64,000 bases of DNA from Paenibacillus wulumuqiensis (GTDB lineage Bacteria > Bacillota > Bacilli > Paenibacillales > Paenibacillaceae), in the NCBI RefSeq assembly GCF_000971965.1, contig NZ_KQ040794.1:317150-381149 (forward strand). The letters run 5' to 3'. This document shows positions 50,522 through 60,135 of this stretch, one piece after another. The notes under the pieces were generated by a model. That model was given only the letters and a program-made list of their open reading frames with translations, did not search any database and was not told the DNA's origin. The position numbers and the translations under genes are program-made. Position 1 is the first letter of the stretch. Each line of letters opens with the position of its first letter.

Positions 50522-53296
50522 ATGAATCACAAAATACTTCACCGGTTAAAATCCCCCTGGCTGGGGACAGGCATCCTGACGATTCTCGGTATAGCCGTAA
50601 ACTGCTTCAAGCTGGATCTGTCGGTCGTGCTGCAATTTATTTTTGGAGGTACGGCAGCCTTGATGATTGTAAGGCTGTACGGGCTGAAGTTCGCATTGCC
50701 TGCGCTGCTGCTTATCAATCTGCCGTTCCTGTGGACAGGATCATATGGGCTGCTTATCACTGTCCTGGGACTGGAATTGATCTTTGTATGCTTATGCTCC
50801 CGTGTATTTCCGAGAAGCAGTCTGCTGAAGGTGGATGCATCATTTTGGATATTTATTGCACTGCCCTTACTGTATATCGTATACCGGGATGCGCTGGAGA
50901 ATACCGATAACCGGCTGATCGGGCTGCTGACGATAAACAATGTACTCAATGGCATCATCAATGGACTGATCGCTTCGATTGGTGTCGAGTCGCTGCTAAG
51001 CCGGGTTGCAATCGGCAGCCGCCCGAGTTATCCGATATCGCTGGGAAGGATCATTTTTAAATATTTGCTGGCTTCGGTGGTGCTGACTTCGCTGCTGGTC
51101 ATGTTTGTGAATGGACGCCAGCAGTTTGAAGATATACTGGGCTACGGATCGGAATATATGAGCCGGTCTTCACGTTTGTATATACAGGAAATTCAGCAGA
51201 ATCTGCTAATAAGACCGGACCGGATTCAATCGTTGATGATTGATTTCAAAAAGGACTTTATGATGGATTCCATGATGCTGGATGCTTCCGGCAAAGCCCG
51301 TTATACGACAATGAATGCGGATATGGTAAGCCGCTTTGCGGATAATACAGGATACAGCAAGCTGCTGCTGAAGGATCAGCCTGTCCATGGGAGCGTCTAT
51401 CAACAGTTCCCGGATAGGGCGCAATACAAGCTGGAACGCTGGCAGGAGTCTTATCTGGTAATGAATGTACCATTGTCGCAACAATATCGTCTTGTCTTAA
51501 CTATGCCTCTTAACTTTTATTTATACCCATATTATGCCTTTTATCTATGTAGTATCTTAAAAATATTAATTGTAATTGTGGTTGCGCTGGTGCTGGCACG
51601 TCCGATCAGCCGTAAATTGACCCGTCCGTTGATGCAGCTGGCCAAGGCGTCGAATAATATTCCTTCCAAAGTCAAAGAGAACCGTCCGCTGGAATGGCCG
51701 GAGACGAATATTATTGAAGTGCGCAAGCTGATACGCAACTTCAAGTCGGTCGTCAGCATTATGGAACACCAGTATCTGCAGATCAAAAAAGACAAGGAAC
51801 TGCTGGAAATCCGGGTTGTGGAGCGTACGTTTGATCTGGCGGAGAGTGAGGCGCAGAAGAATGCCATTCTACAGATGGCGATCGACGGGATTATCTCTAC
51901 GGACAGCCATCTGCGGATTACCGACTTCAACCCGGCGGCCGAGCGGATGTTCCGCTGCAGACAGGAAGAGGTGATCGGTCGTCCGCTGTCGGATATTATT
52001 CTGCTGGAGCCCGGTGATGATGGAGACACCTGCATTGCGGTGCAGGCGACCCGCTTTGACGGTACAACATTCCCGGTGGAGCTGACACGCAGCAAGGTGC
52101 TGGCGGAAGGTACTTCATTCCGTACCTTTTTCGTTCATGATCTGACAGAAGAAGAGCATCTCAAAGAACAGCACAATGAACAGGCCCGTCAACTGCAGCT
52201 GCTAAATGACCGTCTGCTGGAAGAACAGGGAGCAGCCGAAAGGCAAAAAAGCATCACTGGCAATCTGCTGCAATCGGTCGAAGAAGGAGTAGTCATGTGT
52301 GATTCCCAGCAGTTGATCTCGTTTATGAATCCGACGATGCAGGCATTTTTTAATCTGGAGGATTATACCGGCCGCCCGATTACCGAGCTGCTCGTTCATA
52401 TTGATCAGCTAACCGTCAATACCGGTTCCCTGAATGACCGGCTGGAATATTATATGAACAGCGGGGAGCACTGGGAGCAGGGTGAACTGATTCTGCTGCG
52501 CAGCAAGCGCATTTTGTCGCTCTACGTTACACCGGTAATCGATCCGGTGAGAGAGATCGAACATGGCTTCCTGCTCGTATTCCGCGACTGTACGGAAGAG
52601 AGAAGAGTCCGCCAGATGCAGGATGAACTGATTACCGTCGTCTCTCACGAGCTGAGAACGCCGCTGTCGGCAATTATGGGCTATATTGAGATGCTGACCC
52701 TTTATGAAGATATGCCGGCTGTGAAGCGGCAGGAGTTCATGCATACGATTCAGCAGGAAGGAGACCGCTTGTCCAGACTGCTCGACGATTTCCTGGACAG
52801 TCAGCGTATCGAAGCCAGGCATATTGAGTACCATATGAGCTGCCTGCCGGTACGCGATCTGGTGCAGACGGTCTGTTATCAGTGGGACATTCATTCCCGG
52901 CACCGGATTTGTGTGCACAATGAAGGTGAAGAGCTGTATATTATGGGCGATCAGCACCGGATGATTCAGGTGATTCATAATCTGATCAGCAATGCGCTCA
53001 AATATTCACCGGACAGCATGGCTGTTGATATCCATGTGCAGCAGGAAGAAGATTCTGTCGTTATTGCGATACAGGATTATGGCATCGGTATTCCCGAGCA
53101 GGATCAGCCGCATGTATTCCGGAAGTTTTTCCGCTCGCACTCTGAGGCTTCACGCAAGGTCAGCGGTACCGGGCTCGGATTGTATATCGCCCATTTGATT
53201 GTGCAGGATCATCATGGTCAGCTTCAGGTATCCTCCAATCCGGGGTCCGGCTCCATATTTACCCTCACCCTGCCGAAGTATACACCGCCTGATTGA
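50522..53296 (+). CDS. Large membrane sensor histidine kinase with PAS domains
   Basis: 924 residues, GAAAGGA upstream of ATG. An N-terminal membrane domain has about six helices to residue 200. An extracytoplasmic loop (about 200-330) and one more helix follow, then a HAMP-like linker (ARPISRKLTRPLMQLAKASN). Two PAS domains (IDGIISTDSHLRITDFNPAA and EEGVVMCDSQQLISFMNPTM), then HisKA with H709 in SHELRTPLSA, and HATPase with N824 and G boxes (DYGIGIPEQDQP, GTGLGLYIAHL). A complete kinase, probable partner of the regulator at 49261. Confidence 0.9.
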   Translation: MNHKILHRLKSPWLGTGILTILGIAVNCFKLDLSVVLQFIFGGTAALMIVRLYGLKFALPALLLINLPFLWTGSYGLLITVLGLELIFVCLCSRVFPRSSLLKVDASFWIFIALPLLYIVYRDALENTDNRLIGLLTINNVLNGIINGLIASIGVESLLSRVAIGSRPSYPISLGRIIFKYLLASVVLTSLLVMFVNGRQQFEDILGYGSEYMSRSSRLYIQEIQQNLLIRPDRIQSLMIDFKKDFMMDSMMLDASGKARYTTMNADMVSRFADNTGYSKLLLKDQPVHGSVYQQFPDRAQYKLERWQESYLVMNVPLSQQYRLVLTMPLNFYLYPYYAFYLCSILKILIVIVVALVLARPISRKLTRPLMQLAKASNNIPSKVKENRPLEWPETNIIEVRKLIRNFKSVVSIMEHQYLQIKKDKELLEIRVVERTFDLAESEAQKNAILQMAIDGIISTDSHLRITDFNPAAERMFRCRQEEVIGRPLSDIILLEPGDDGDTCIAVQATRFDGTTFPVELTRSKVLAEGTSFRTFFVHDLTEEEHLKEQHNEQARQLQLLNDRLLEEQGAAERQKSITGNLLQSVEEGVVMCDSQQLISFMNPTMQAFFNLEDYTGRPITELLVHIDQLTVNTGSLNDRLEYYMNSGEHWEQGELILLRSKRILSLYVTPVIDPVREIEHGFLLVFRDCTEERRVRQMQDELITVVSHELRTPLSAIMGYIEMLTLYEDMPAVKRQEFMHTIQQEGDRLSRLLDDFLDSQRIEARHIEYHMSCLPVRDLVQTVCYQWDIHSRHRICVHNEGEELYIMGDQHRMIQVIHNLISNALKYSPDSMAVDIHVQQEEDSVVIAIQDYGIGIPEQDQPHVFRKFFRSHSEASRKVSGTGLGLYIAHLIVQDHHGQLQVSSNPGSGSIFTLTLPKYTPPD

Positions 53297-53410
53297 GCCT
53301 GCTGATTCATCTTTCCAGCCTTACGGTTACTACTGTACGTACAGGTCGGTCTGCGGCATCATGCGGACAGACACAGGAAAGCAGATTCTGAAAATGGAGG
53401 CATGACTCAC

Positions 53411-54199
53411 ATGGCAGAATTAACATTAGCAGGCAAAACCGCAATCGTTACCGGCGGAGGTTCGGGTATCGGGAAAGCTTCCGCAATCCGTCTCGCTGCC
53501 GAAGGCGCAAAAGTGTATATGCTGGACCGTACGCCCGAAGAGGCGGAGAAGACCAAAGCCGAAATTGAAAATGCCGGCGGCAAGGCCAGCGTGATCGAAT
53601 GCGATGTCTCGCGTCCCGAGATGATTGAGCAGGCGATGAAGCAGGCGGGTGAAGAATCCGGCAGCATTGATATCGTATTTGCCAATGCAGGCATTAACGG
53701 AGAGACCGCTCCGATCGAGACGATGGAGATAGAGGATTGGAACCGTACGATTGAGATCAATCTGAGAGGTACTTTTGCAACTGTCAAATATGCCATTCCC
53801 TATATGAAGCAAAGTGGAGGGAGTATCGTCATTACCAGCTCGATTAACGGTAACCGTACATTCTCCAAAATCGGCGCTTCCGCCTATGCGACGTCCAAGG
53901 CCGGACAGACGGCCTTTATGAAAATGGCCGCGCTGGAACTGGCGCGCTACAAAATAAGGGTAAATGCCGTATGTCCCGGATTTATCGACACCGATATCGA
54001 AGACAACACCTATGAGAGCGATGATCTCAAAAAGGTACAGATTCAGGTGGAATATCCGGACGGCCAGCATCCGCTCAAAGGCGAGCCGGGCAAAGCAGAG
54101 GAGGTAGCCAATCTGGTATTCTTCCTCGCTTCCGAGCAGGCGTCCCAGATTTCCGGTACGGAAGTATTTGTGGATGGAACCGAATCGCTGCTGATGTAG
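53411..54199 (+). CDS. Short-chain dehydrogenase/reductase
   Basis: 262 residues from ATG 53411 (TGGAGG upstream; ATG 53402 is too close to it). TGGGSGIGKA loop, ANAGINGE, SSINGNRTFSKIGASAYATS with Tyr and Lys of the active site, VCPGFIDTDIED and the FFLASEQASQISGTEVFVDG ending. A typical glucose-dehydrogenase/FabG-like SDR. Substrate unknown. Confidence 0.88.
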   Translation: MAELTLAGKTAIVTGGGSGIGKASAIRLAAEGAKVYMLDRTPEEAEKTKAEIENAGGKASVIECDVSRPEMIEQAMKQAGEESGSIDIVFANAGINGETAPIETMEIEDWNRTIEINLRGTFATVKYAIPYMKQSGGSIVITSSINGNRTFSKIGASAYATSKAGQTAFMKMAALELARYKIRVNAVCPGFIDTDIEDNTYESDDLKKVQIQVEYPDGQHPLKGEPGKAEEVANLVFFLASEQASQISGTEVFVDGTESLLM

Positions 54200-54460
54200 T
54201 CCGCAGCCTGGATTGGGTAATAGCCGCAGCCTCATTACATGACCCAAATACGATATGCTGCTGCATCATGGGCAGCAGAACTTCTATCCTCTTTTCCTGT
54301 TCGGGAAAGGGGATATTTGGGTAGTAAATGTCTGGATGACATAACTTTTGGTTAGGGAATTGACAGTGTTGTACTGACTGAATTAAGCTAGGGATGACAA
54401 GGATAATGAGCAGAACCCAAGCGGGGATATTCCCCATAACATAGACTGCGAATGAAGATA
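54200..54460. other. Upstream region of the glycine-controlled operon
   Basis: TTGACA at 54360 with a weak -10 (TAAGCT, 18-base spacer) is the best promoter candidate. CCTCTTTTCC-tgttc-GGGAAAGGGG near 54300 may end the SDR transcript. Confidence 0.4.
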
Positions 54461-54650
54461 GCGGGAGAGTCTGCGGATGTATGCGATCCGCCACCGAAGG
54501 AGCAAGTCGGAGGGAATGCCAGCCCCCCGGCCAATCTCTCAGGTACCAGGAACCGCTGCCGGACGCAACTCTGGAGAGAGCGCAAGCCACCCAAGGGGTA
54601 TGACAGGAGCAGTTTCCCGTCCAAACTCTCAGGTAACGAGGACAGAGCAA
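54461..54650 (+). ncRNA. Tandem glycine riboswitch
   Basis: Two aptamers in a row. The first starts GCGGGAGAGTCTGC and contains GCCACCGAAGGAGCAAG, then CTCTCAGGTACCAGGAACCGC. The second repeats CTGGAGAGAGC, GCCACCCAAGGGG and CTCTCAGGTAACGAGGACAGAG. The GGAGAG, the ACCGAAGG and the CTCAGGTA motifs are the glycine riboswitch signature. It controls the serine dehydratase genes downstream through the terminator at 54640; normally glycine binding allows read-through. Confidence 0.92.
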
Positions 54651-54683
54651 TAGGCCCTTGCAGGCTTTGCTCTGTCCTTTTTG
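54640..54683 (+). terminator. Expression-platform terminator of the riboswitch
   Basis: GGACAGAGCAA ... TTGCTCTGTCC followed by five T. The left arm is shared with the last aptamer strand, so folding of the aptamer and terminator exclude each other. Confidence 0.85.
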
Positions 54684-54832
54684 CTGTCAACTCGTGGAAT
54701 ATATGGAAAAGCTATAGAATTGGCAGCGGTGCAGATGGAGTGAAGAGAGACAGCATGCAGCAGATCTCTGCCGGAATATAACTTGTTCAAGACAACAATT
54801 CACAGGCGCATATGCGGGAAAGAGGAATCAGA

Positions 54833-55498
54833 ATGCGTTTTAAAAATGTATTCAATATTATTGGCCCATCGATGGTAGGACCATCCAGTTCACATACGGC
54901 AGGAGCAGCACGCCTCGGCCGGGCAGCCCGACAGCTGCTGGGCGTCTGCCCGGAGCATGCGGATATCATTCTGTATGGTTCATTTGCCGAGACCTACTGG
55001 GGACACGGCACCGATCTGGCGCTGGTTGGAGGCCTGCTGGATTACAGCCCCGATGATCCGCGTCTGCCTGATGCAGCCGAGGAAGCGGATCAGCTGGGCA
55101 TGACGATCCAGTTTGATAAAGGGAGCGGCAATTATCCGCATCCCAACTTTGTACGTATCCGGCTGCGCCAAGGTGAGCAGACAGCCGAATTGGCAGGTGC
55201 TTCGATCGGAGGCGGCAATATCGAGATTCATGAGATGAACGGATTCGATCTCAAGGGCTCGGGGCAGTATCCGACACTGGCAGTTGAACATCAGGACAGT
55301 AAGGGTGTACTGGCCGATATTACGCGTACACTGAGCGAATCCGAGCTGAATATCGGCTTTATGGATGTGGATCGCAAATCACGCAGCGGTGAAGCCATGA
55401 CCATCATCGAACTGGATAGCGCGCCTGTTCAGCAGGTGCTGGATAGAATCGAACAATTACCTTACGTGACCCGTGCGGTCGTTATTAATCTGGATTAA
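54833..55498 (+). CDS. sdaAB: L-serine dehydratase beta subunit
   Basis: 221 residues from ATG 54833 (AGAGGAA 8 bases upstream). GPSMVGPSSSHTAGAARLGR is the SdaAB signature and NYPHPNFVRIRL is conserved. Residues about 148-221 form an ACT domain (VEHQDSKGVLADITRTLSES). Together with SdaAA it converts L-serine to pyruvate and ammonia. Glycine controls it through the upstream riboswitch, which fits glycine-serine interconversion. Confidence 0.9.
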   Translation: MRFKNVFNIIGPSMVGPSSSHTAGAARLGRAARQLLGVCPEHADIILYGSFAETYWGHGTDLALVGGLLDYSPDDPRLPDAAEEADQLGMTIQFDKGSGNYPHPNFVRIRLRQGEQTAELAGASIGGGNIEIHEMNGFDLKGSGQYPTLAVEHQDSKGVLADITRTLSESELNIGFMDVDRKSRSGEAMTIIELDSAPVQQVLDRIEQLPYVTRAVVINLD

Positions 55499-55517
55499 TG
55501 GAAGGTTGTGAACCGGA

Positions 55518-56411
55518 ATGCAATTCCGTTCGTTAAAAGATATTATCAGACTCTGTGAGGAACGTTCTCTCACGATTGCCGAACTGATGGTTGAGGAGCA
55601 GGTCAAGGAGACCGGAGTATCCCGGGAAGAAGTGATCCGGCAGATGACGGATTATTATCATATTATGAAAGAAGCGGTACACAAGGGCATTACCGAAGAT
55701 ACCGTATCACGCAGCGGACTGACCGGCGGCGATGCGCGCCGGGTATACAATTATCTCAATAATGGCGAGACCGCATCCGGCAGTGATGCGACGCGGGCGA
55801 TGTCCTACGCGCTGGCGGTATCCGAAGTGAATGCCTCGATGGGCCGCATTATTGCGACTCCAACCGCAGGCTCCTGCGGTATTATTCCCGGTGTATTCGT
55901 CAGCACCCAGGAGCGGTTCGGCTGGAGTGATGAGCTGATGGTTATGGGATTATTTGCAGCTGGAGCGATCGGTTATGTCATTGCCAATAACTCCTCCATC
56001 TCTGGAGCGGAGGGCGGCTGTCAGGCTGAAGTCGGATCGGCGATTGGTATGGCTGCCGGAGCGGTCGTTGAACTGCGTAAGGGTACGCCGGAGCAGGCGA
56101 TGCATGCTGTCGGTCTGGCGCTCAAAAATACACTGGGACTGATCTGTGACCCGGTCGCCGGACTGGTAGAGATTCCATGTATCGTGCGTAACGGACTGGG
56201 AGCGGTCAATGCACTGGCTGCTGCCGATATGGCACTGGCTGGAGTGCGCAGCGCGATTCCTTCCGATGAAGTGGTGGATGTGATGCTGCAGGTTGGACGT
56301 TCCATGCCGAGTGAGCACCGCGAAACCGCTCGTGGTGGACTGGCCCAGACACCGACCGGTCGCAAAATCACCGAAGAACTGCGCCGCCGCCGACAGAATA
56401 ACGGGAATTAA
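55518..56411 (+). CDS. sdaAA: L-serine dehydratase alpha subunit, iron-sulfur
   Basis: 297 residues, 19 bases after sdaAB, GGAAGG upstream. ATPTAGSCGIIPGVF, SGAEGGCQAEVGSA and GLICDPVAGLVEIPC carry the cysteines of the oxygen-sensitive Fe-S cluster. Full length, typical of the Bacillus-type two-subunit enzyme. Forms the catalytic subunit with the beta subunit. Confidence 0.92.
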   Translation: MQFRSLKDIIRLCEERSLTIAELMVEEQVKETGVSREEVIRQMTDYYHIMKEAVHKGITEDTVSRSGLTGGDARRVYNYLNNGETASGSDATRAMSYALAVSEVNASMGRIIATPTAGSCGIIPGVFVSTQERFGWSDELMVMGLFAAGAIGYVIANNSSISGAEGGCQAEVGSAIGMAAGAVVELRKGTPEQAMHAVGLALKNTLGLICDPVAGLVEIPCIVRNGLGAVNALAAADMALAGVRSAIPSDEVVDVMLQVGRSMPSEHRETARGGLAQTPTGRKITEELRRRRQNNGN

Positions 56412-56499
56412 CCGTTCGGATCAGGCGCGTATGCATAGCTGAATACCAAAAAAGCTGGACGGCAAACTCCTGCAGTTCTAACTCCTGCACAGTGCTGTT

Positions 56500-56533
56500 C
56501 CCAAAGTCCCTGCCTTTGCGCAGGGGCTTTTTT
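56500..56533 (+). terminator. Terminator of sdaAB-sdaAA
   Basis: AGTCCCTGCC-tttgc-GCAGGGGCT with six T after; one mismatch in the stem. Confidence 0.78.
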
Positions 56534-56662
56534 GTATTGGATTTCATTCGGGTTCTATGGGACATAAAACAGTACCACAGCATCTGCTGATTCAACTTTC
56601 GGCCAACGTGTGAAAAGATGCTGAAGTGATTTTCAGCAAATTAATCAGAGGAGGAATCGCAG

Positions 56663-57457
56663 ATGGATTTACAACTTACAGGCAAAAAAGCACTCGTAAC
56701 CGGTTCTACACACGGGATCGGCAGGGCAATTGCAACAGCACTGGCACGGGAAGGAGCGGAAGTGCTGATCAATGGGAGAAGCGAGGACAAGATCCGGCAG
56801 ACAATCACCGATATTCAGGAGCAGCTTCCATCCGCACGACTGCTGCCGGCGGCGGCAGACCTGGGCAGTGAAGAAGGCTGTCAGCAGCTGATTGCAGATT
56901 ATCCGGAGCTGGATATTGTGGTGAATAATCTGGGGATTTTTGAACCGGCGGAATATTTCGACATCCCTGATGAAGAATGGTTCCGGTTCTTCGAGGTGAA
57001 TGTGATGAGTGGTGTGCGGCTGAGCCGTCATTATATGCGGCACATGATCGACCGCGGCGAAGGGCGGATTCTGTTTATCGCCAGCGAAGCCGCCGTGATG
57101 CCATCCCAGGAGATGGCTCATTACAGCGCCACCAAGACGATGCAGCTCTCCGTCTCCCGCAGCCTGGCGGAGCTGGCTCAGGGCACGGCAGTGACCGTGA
57201 ATACGATTATGCCGGGTTCGACGATGACAGAAGGCGTAGAGCAGATGCTGCGCAGTCTGTACCCGGGGGATGACTTTGACCTGGAGCAGGCGGAGAAGCG
57301 GTTCATGAAAGAAAACCGGCCAACCTCCATTATCCAGCGTCTGATTCGCCCGGAAGAGATTGCGGACTTTGTTGCTTTTGTAAGCAGCCCGCTATCTGGA
57401 GCGATCAACGGAGCAGCCCTGCGGATTGATGGTGGAGTGGTGCGAAGCGTGTTCTGA
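56663..57457 (+). CDS. Short-chain dehydrogenase/reductase
   Basis: 264 residues, AGAGGAGGA before ATG. TGSTHGIGRA, VVNNLGIFEPAE (NNxG), ASEAAVMPSQEMAHYSATKT with active Ser, Tyr and Lys. IMPGSTMTEGVEQM and AALRIDGGVV at the end. Similar to SDR-family proteins annotated as oxidoreductases of unknown substrate. Single gene with terminator at 57472. Confidence 0.87.
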   Translation: MDLQLTGKKALVTGSTHGIGRAIATALAREGAEVLINGRSEDKIRQTITDIQEQLPSARLLPAAADLGSEEGCQQLIADYPELDIVVNNLGIFEPAEYFDIPDEEWFRFFEVNVMSGVRLSRHYMRHMIDRGEGRILFIASEAAVMPSQEMAHYSATKTMQLSVSRSLAELAQGTAVTVNTIMPGSTMTEGVEQMLRSLYPGDDFDLEQAEKRFMKENRPTSIIQRLIRPEEIADFVAFVSSPLSGAINGAALRIDGGVVRSVF

Positions 57458-57471
57458 TCATTTGATAAAAG

Positions 57472-57505
57472 AAAGGCAGCGCCCTGTTGCGGGAACGCTG
57501 CCTTT
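57472..57505. terminator. Bidirectional terminator
   Basis: AAAGGCAGCG ... CGCTGCCTTT with a 14-base loop, lying between two convergent genes. Confidence 0.85.
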
Positions 57506-57531
57506 ACTGTATCTGGGAAGCTTATCGGATT

Positions 57532-58959
57532 TTAAACAGCAATGTCTTCTTCCTGAATAGATTGTCTGTACTCGGAAGCTTCTGCCAGTTTGGTGAATTG
57601 TACGACTTCATTATGATTTTTGCGAACTTCTTCCTCGATCTCCGCAAGTGTCACATGGAAAAATTCTTTTCTTAAATTGACTTTGTTTAACCGGTGATTG
57701 GTAAAGCGTCGATGCAATGCATTTTCTAGAGCAGGTGCATCATTGCTAAAGATCATGGCATGTACATCAAACCGGAAAGGCACTGAAGCATCTCCCAGTT
57801 CAATAATGCGATCAAGTGGTTCAAGACGGCGTGTCATGCCGATTTTGTATACTTCTTCACCAAAAGATCCAATATTAGAAATAATATAGACATAGCCTGC
57901 TCTTGTATTGCGTTCACGGTTAATGACATCTTCTTTAGCGTGCTGTACTTGAGCAAGCTGGGCTTCAAGCTCCTGCAGTTTGCGCTGAATCTTCTCCTGT
58001 TCGATTGCGTTTTCCAGCTGCATTTTGGATCTCAATGCTTCAATAGCCTGATTAAAGTGATTTTCTTCTTTTTCGAATTTTTGTTTTTGGGCTTCGATTT
58101 CTTTCAATGCTTTGGCTTCCTCGCGCATTTGCTCTCTAATCCGTGCCTGTTCTTCTTTTTCTTCCTGCTTTTTCTTCTCGTACTCATAATTCAGATGCAG
58201 TTCTTCCAGCTTGGAATTTAAATAGGTCGGGGTAATGGAGATACCATTCATGGCTCCCAGTTTATTCAGAACATCATACGATTTCTGTATACGGTTCTCA
58301 ATCGAGTTTATATTGTTGAATTTGACTTTGATAATGGAGGCATCACACTCGTTATTAAAAGAACGAATAAACAGCTTAATCAGATCATTCATCATTTTTT
58401 TACCTTCTTTTTCGCTTCCATTCACTGTCCATGCTTCTCTAAACGCGGCTGCTTGTTTATTGCGAACCATTTCTTTCTGCTGATCACGAGTTTCTTCCAG
58501 CCGATATTTATAAGCTTCGGATGTAGCCAGATCATATAGGGGTTCGTACAGTCCAAACTCCTGCATCAGCAGCTCATCATTCAACTCAATCAATTGCTGC
58601 TTATGATGTTCATATTCTTGAATAAGCCGCTGACGTTCCACTGGATCAATCTGTTCGTAGGCGACTCTCATCATATGATGTTCATTTTTCATTAATTTAT
58701 ATTGGTGCTCCATCGTATCACGGCTTTGCTGCAGGTTGTCTTGCTGAGATTGCAGGTGTTGATATTGACTTTCGAGGGAATCATGCTGCTGTCGAAGCAA
58801 CTGATATTCCTGATCCTGTCGGGCCTGTTCAGCGTATTCTTTTTTCTCGGCAGAATAGCGAATCAGCAGCAGAATTACCGCTGCAATTAGAGGGACTACG
58901 GCAGTAGCAAAGCAGCATAACAAGGCGATAAACCAGGTAGAAAGATACCATTTTTTCAT
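57532..58959 (-). CDS. Membrane-anchored coiled-coil DUF4041/GIY-YIG protein
   Basis: 475 residues. One transmembrane helix at about 8-34, then long coiled-coil segments (about 38-105 and 255-345, rich in Gln/Glu/Lys). A DUF4041-like central part (ATSEAYKYRLEETRDQQKEM, FNNECDASIIKVKFNNINSI) and a C-terminal GIY-YIG-like domain: GYVYIISNIGSFGEEVYKIG, MTRRLEPLDRIIELGDASVP, ENALHRRFTNHRLNKVNLRK. The order Y-V-Y ... Y-K-I-G-M-T-R-R fits the T5orf172/MUG113 branch. Phage defence is often suggested for this branch; not demonstrated. Confidence 0.82.
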   Translation of the reverse strand: MKKWYLSTWFIALLCCFATAVVPLIAAVILLLIRYSAEKKEYAEQARQDQEYQLLRQQHDSLESQYQHLQSQQDNLQQSRDTMEHQYKLMKNEHHMMRVAYEQIDPVERQRLIQEYEHHKQQLIELNDELLMQEFGLYEPLYDLATSEAYKYRLEETRDQQKEMVRNKQAAAFREAWTVNGSEKEGKKMMNDLIKLFIRSFNNECDASIIKVKFNNINSIENRIQKSYDVLNKLGAMNGISITPTYLNSKLEELHLNYEYEKKKQEEKEEQARIREQMREEAKALKEIEAQKQKFEKEENHFNQAIEALRSKMQLENAIEQEKIQRKLQELEAQLAQVQHAKEDVINRERNTRAGYVYIISNIGSFGEEVYKIGMTRRLEPLDRIIELGDASVPFRFDVHAMIFSNDAPALENALHRRFTNHRLNKVNLRKEFFHVTLAEIEEEVRKNHNEVVQFTKLAEASEYRQSIQEEDIAV

Positions 58960-59044
58960 TCGTTAACCTCCATAAATATGTAATATATTTTTATTATAAT
59001 CCATTAAATTACTTAAAAGTATATTTTTTTATATCCTAATAACG

Positions 59045-59081
59045 AAAAATCCGCAGTGCATCAACAGGGATGACTGCGGAT
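59045..59081 (-). terminator. Terminator of the dioxygenase gene
   Basis: On the minus strand ATCCGCAGT ... ACTGCGGAT followed by TTTTTCG. Confidence 0.78.
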
Positions 59082-59095
59082 GGTGCATTATAAAA

Positions 59096-60070
59096 TTAAT
59101 CTTCCAGCACCAGCGGCCGAAGCTTGGCTTCGATCTCGGTACGGTGGGGCTCCAGGAAAGGAGGCAGAGACAGGGTCTCGCCCAGTGAATCCATCGATTC
59201 GTCGATATCAAATCCCGGCGTATCGGTGGAGAGCTCAAACAGAATACCATTGGGCTCGCGGAAGTAGAGTGCACGGAAGTAATGACGGTTGACTTTGCCG
59301 GAATTGGGGATACCGAGTTTGGACAGCCTTTCCGACCAGGCATTGTACTGTTCCTCATCCGGCACACGGAAAGCGACATGGTGGACGCCGCCGCGGCCAA
59401 GACGGGCAAATGGCAGTTCCGGACGAGTCTCGATATGAACTTCGGCACCTGCGCCGCCTTCACCGGTAGCGTATACCTGAATATCGGCGTGCTCTTCACC
59501 GGCGAGGGATGGATAGGAACCTGCGTGGCGGAAGCCGAGTACGCCGGTCAGAATAAGTACCGTGTTCTCCGGATTGGCTACCGTCAAGGTCACCGGTCCA
59601 AGACCGAGAATACCATGTTCTACCGGTACATCCGAGCCGTCCCATGCCTGTCCGGGTGCTACACCCTGTTCATTATTATCCGCTACCAGAATCAGATGGG
59701 TTCCTTCAAAATCCTGAAAAGCGAGTGTGTCCCGTCCGGCGCGCTGCTTGATCTCCTCATGGGTGACGTTCAGGCTGTCGAACCGGTCGGACCAGTATTG
59801 CAGCGCCGCTGTATCGGCTACCCGCAGGGAGGAAGCGGAGATGCTGGATACACCCTGATACGTAGGGCCAATACCCGGCAGATCGAAAAAGGTCAGTTCG
59901 CTGCCGGGAGAAGCTACACCATCTCCATAAAAGAGGTGGTAGGAAGTTGTATCATCCTGATTAACCCCTTTTTTGACGAGACGCATACCCATTACTTTGG
60001 TGTAAAATTCGAAGTTCTTTTCCGCTTTGCCGGTCATGATCGATACATGGTGAATACCTAACAGTTCCAT
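59096..60070 (-). CDS. Ring-cleaving dioxygenase, MhqO-like
   Basis: 324 residues from ATG 60070 (AGGAGGA upstream on the minus strand). Two VOC modules: LLGIHHVSIMTGKAEKNFEF at the start and GGVHHVAFRVPDEEQYNAW later, with metal ligands H (LGIHH), H (GGVHH) and E (GILFELST). It resembles MhqO/MhqA-type enzymes that open quinone or catechol rings in Bacillus and are induced by electrophiles. A 7-bp inverted repeat lies upstream as likely MarR-type operator. No cognate regulator is visible. Confidence 0.85.
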   Translation of the reverse strand: MELLGIHHVSIMTGKAEKNFEFYTKVMGMRLVKKGVNQDDTTSYHLFYGDGVASPGSELTFFDLPGIGPTYQGVSSISASSLRVADTAALQYWSDRFDSLNVTHEEIKQRAGRDTLAFQDFEGTHLILVADNNEQGVAPGQAWDGSDVPVEHGILGLGPVTLTVANPENTVLILTGVLGFRHAGSYPSLAGEEHADIQVYATGEGGAGAEVHIETRPELPFARLGRGGVHHVAFRVPDEEQYNAWSERLSKLGIPNSGKVNRHYFRALYFREPNGILFELSTDTPGFDIDESMDSLGETLSLPPFLEPHRTEIEAKLRPLVLED

Positions 60071-60119
60071 AATTATCATCCTCCTGGGATTGTTTATATA
60101 AATTGTTTTTGTATTTGAA

Positions 60120-60135
60120 ATCTTAAAGTTAAGAT
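60120..60135. promoter_or_regulatory. Palindromic operator upstream of the dioxygenase gene
   Basis: ATCTTAA-AG-TTAAGAT, resembling the MhqR-type ATCT(N)AGAT dyad, about 50 bases ahead of the ATG. Confidence 0.6.
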
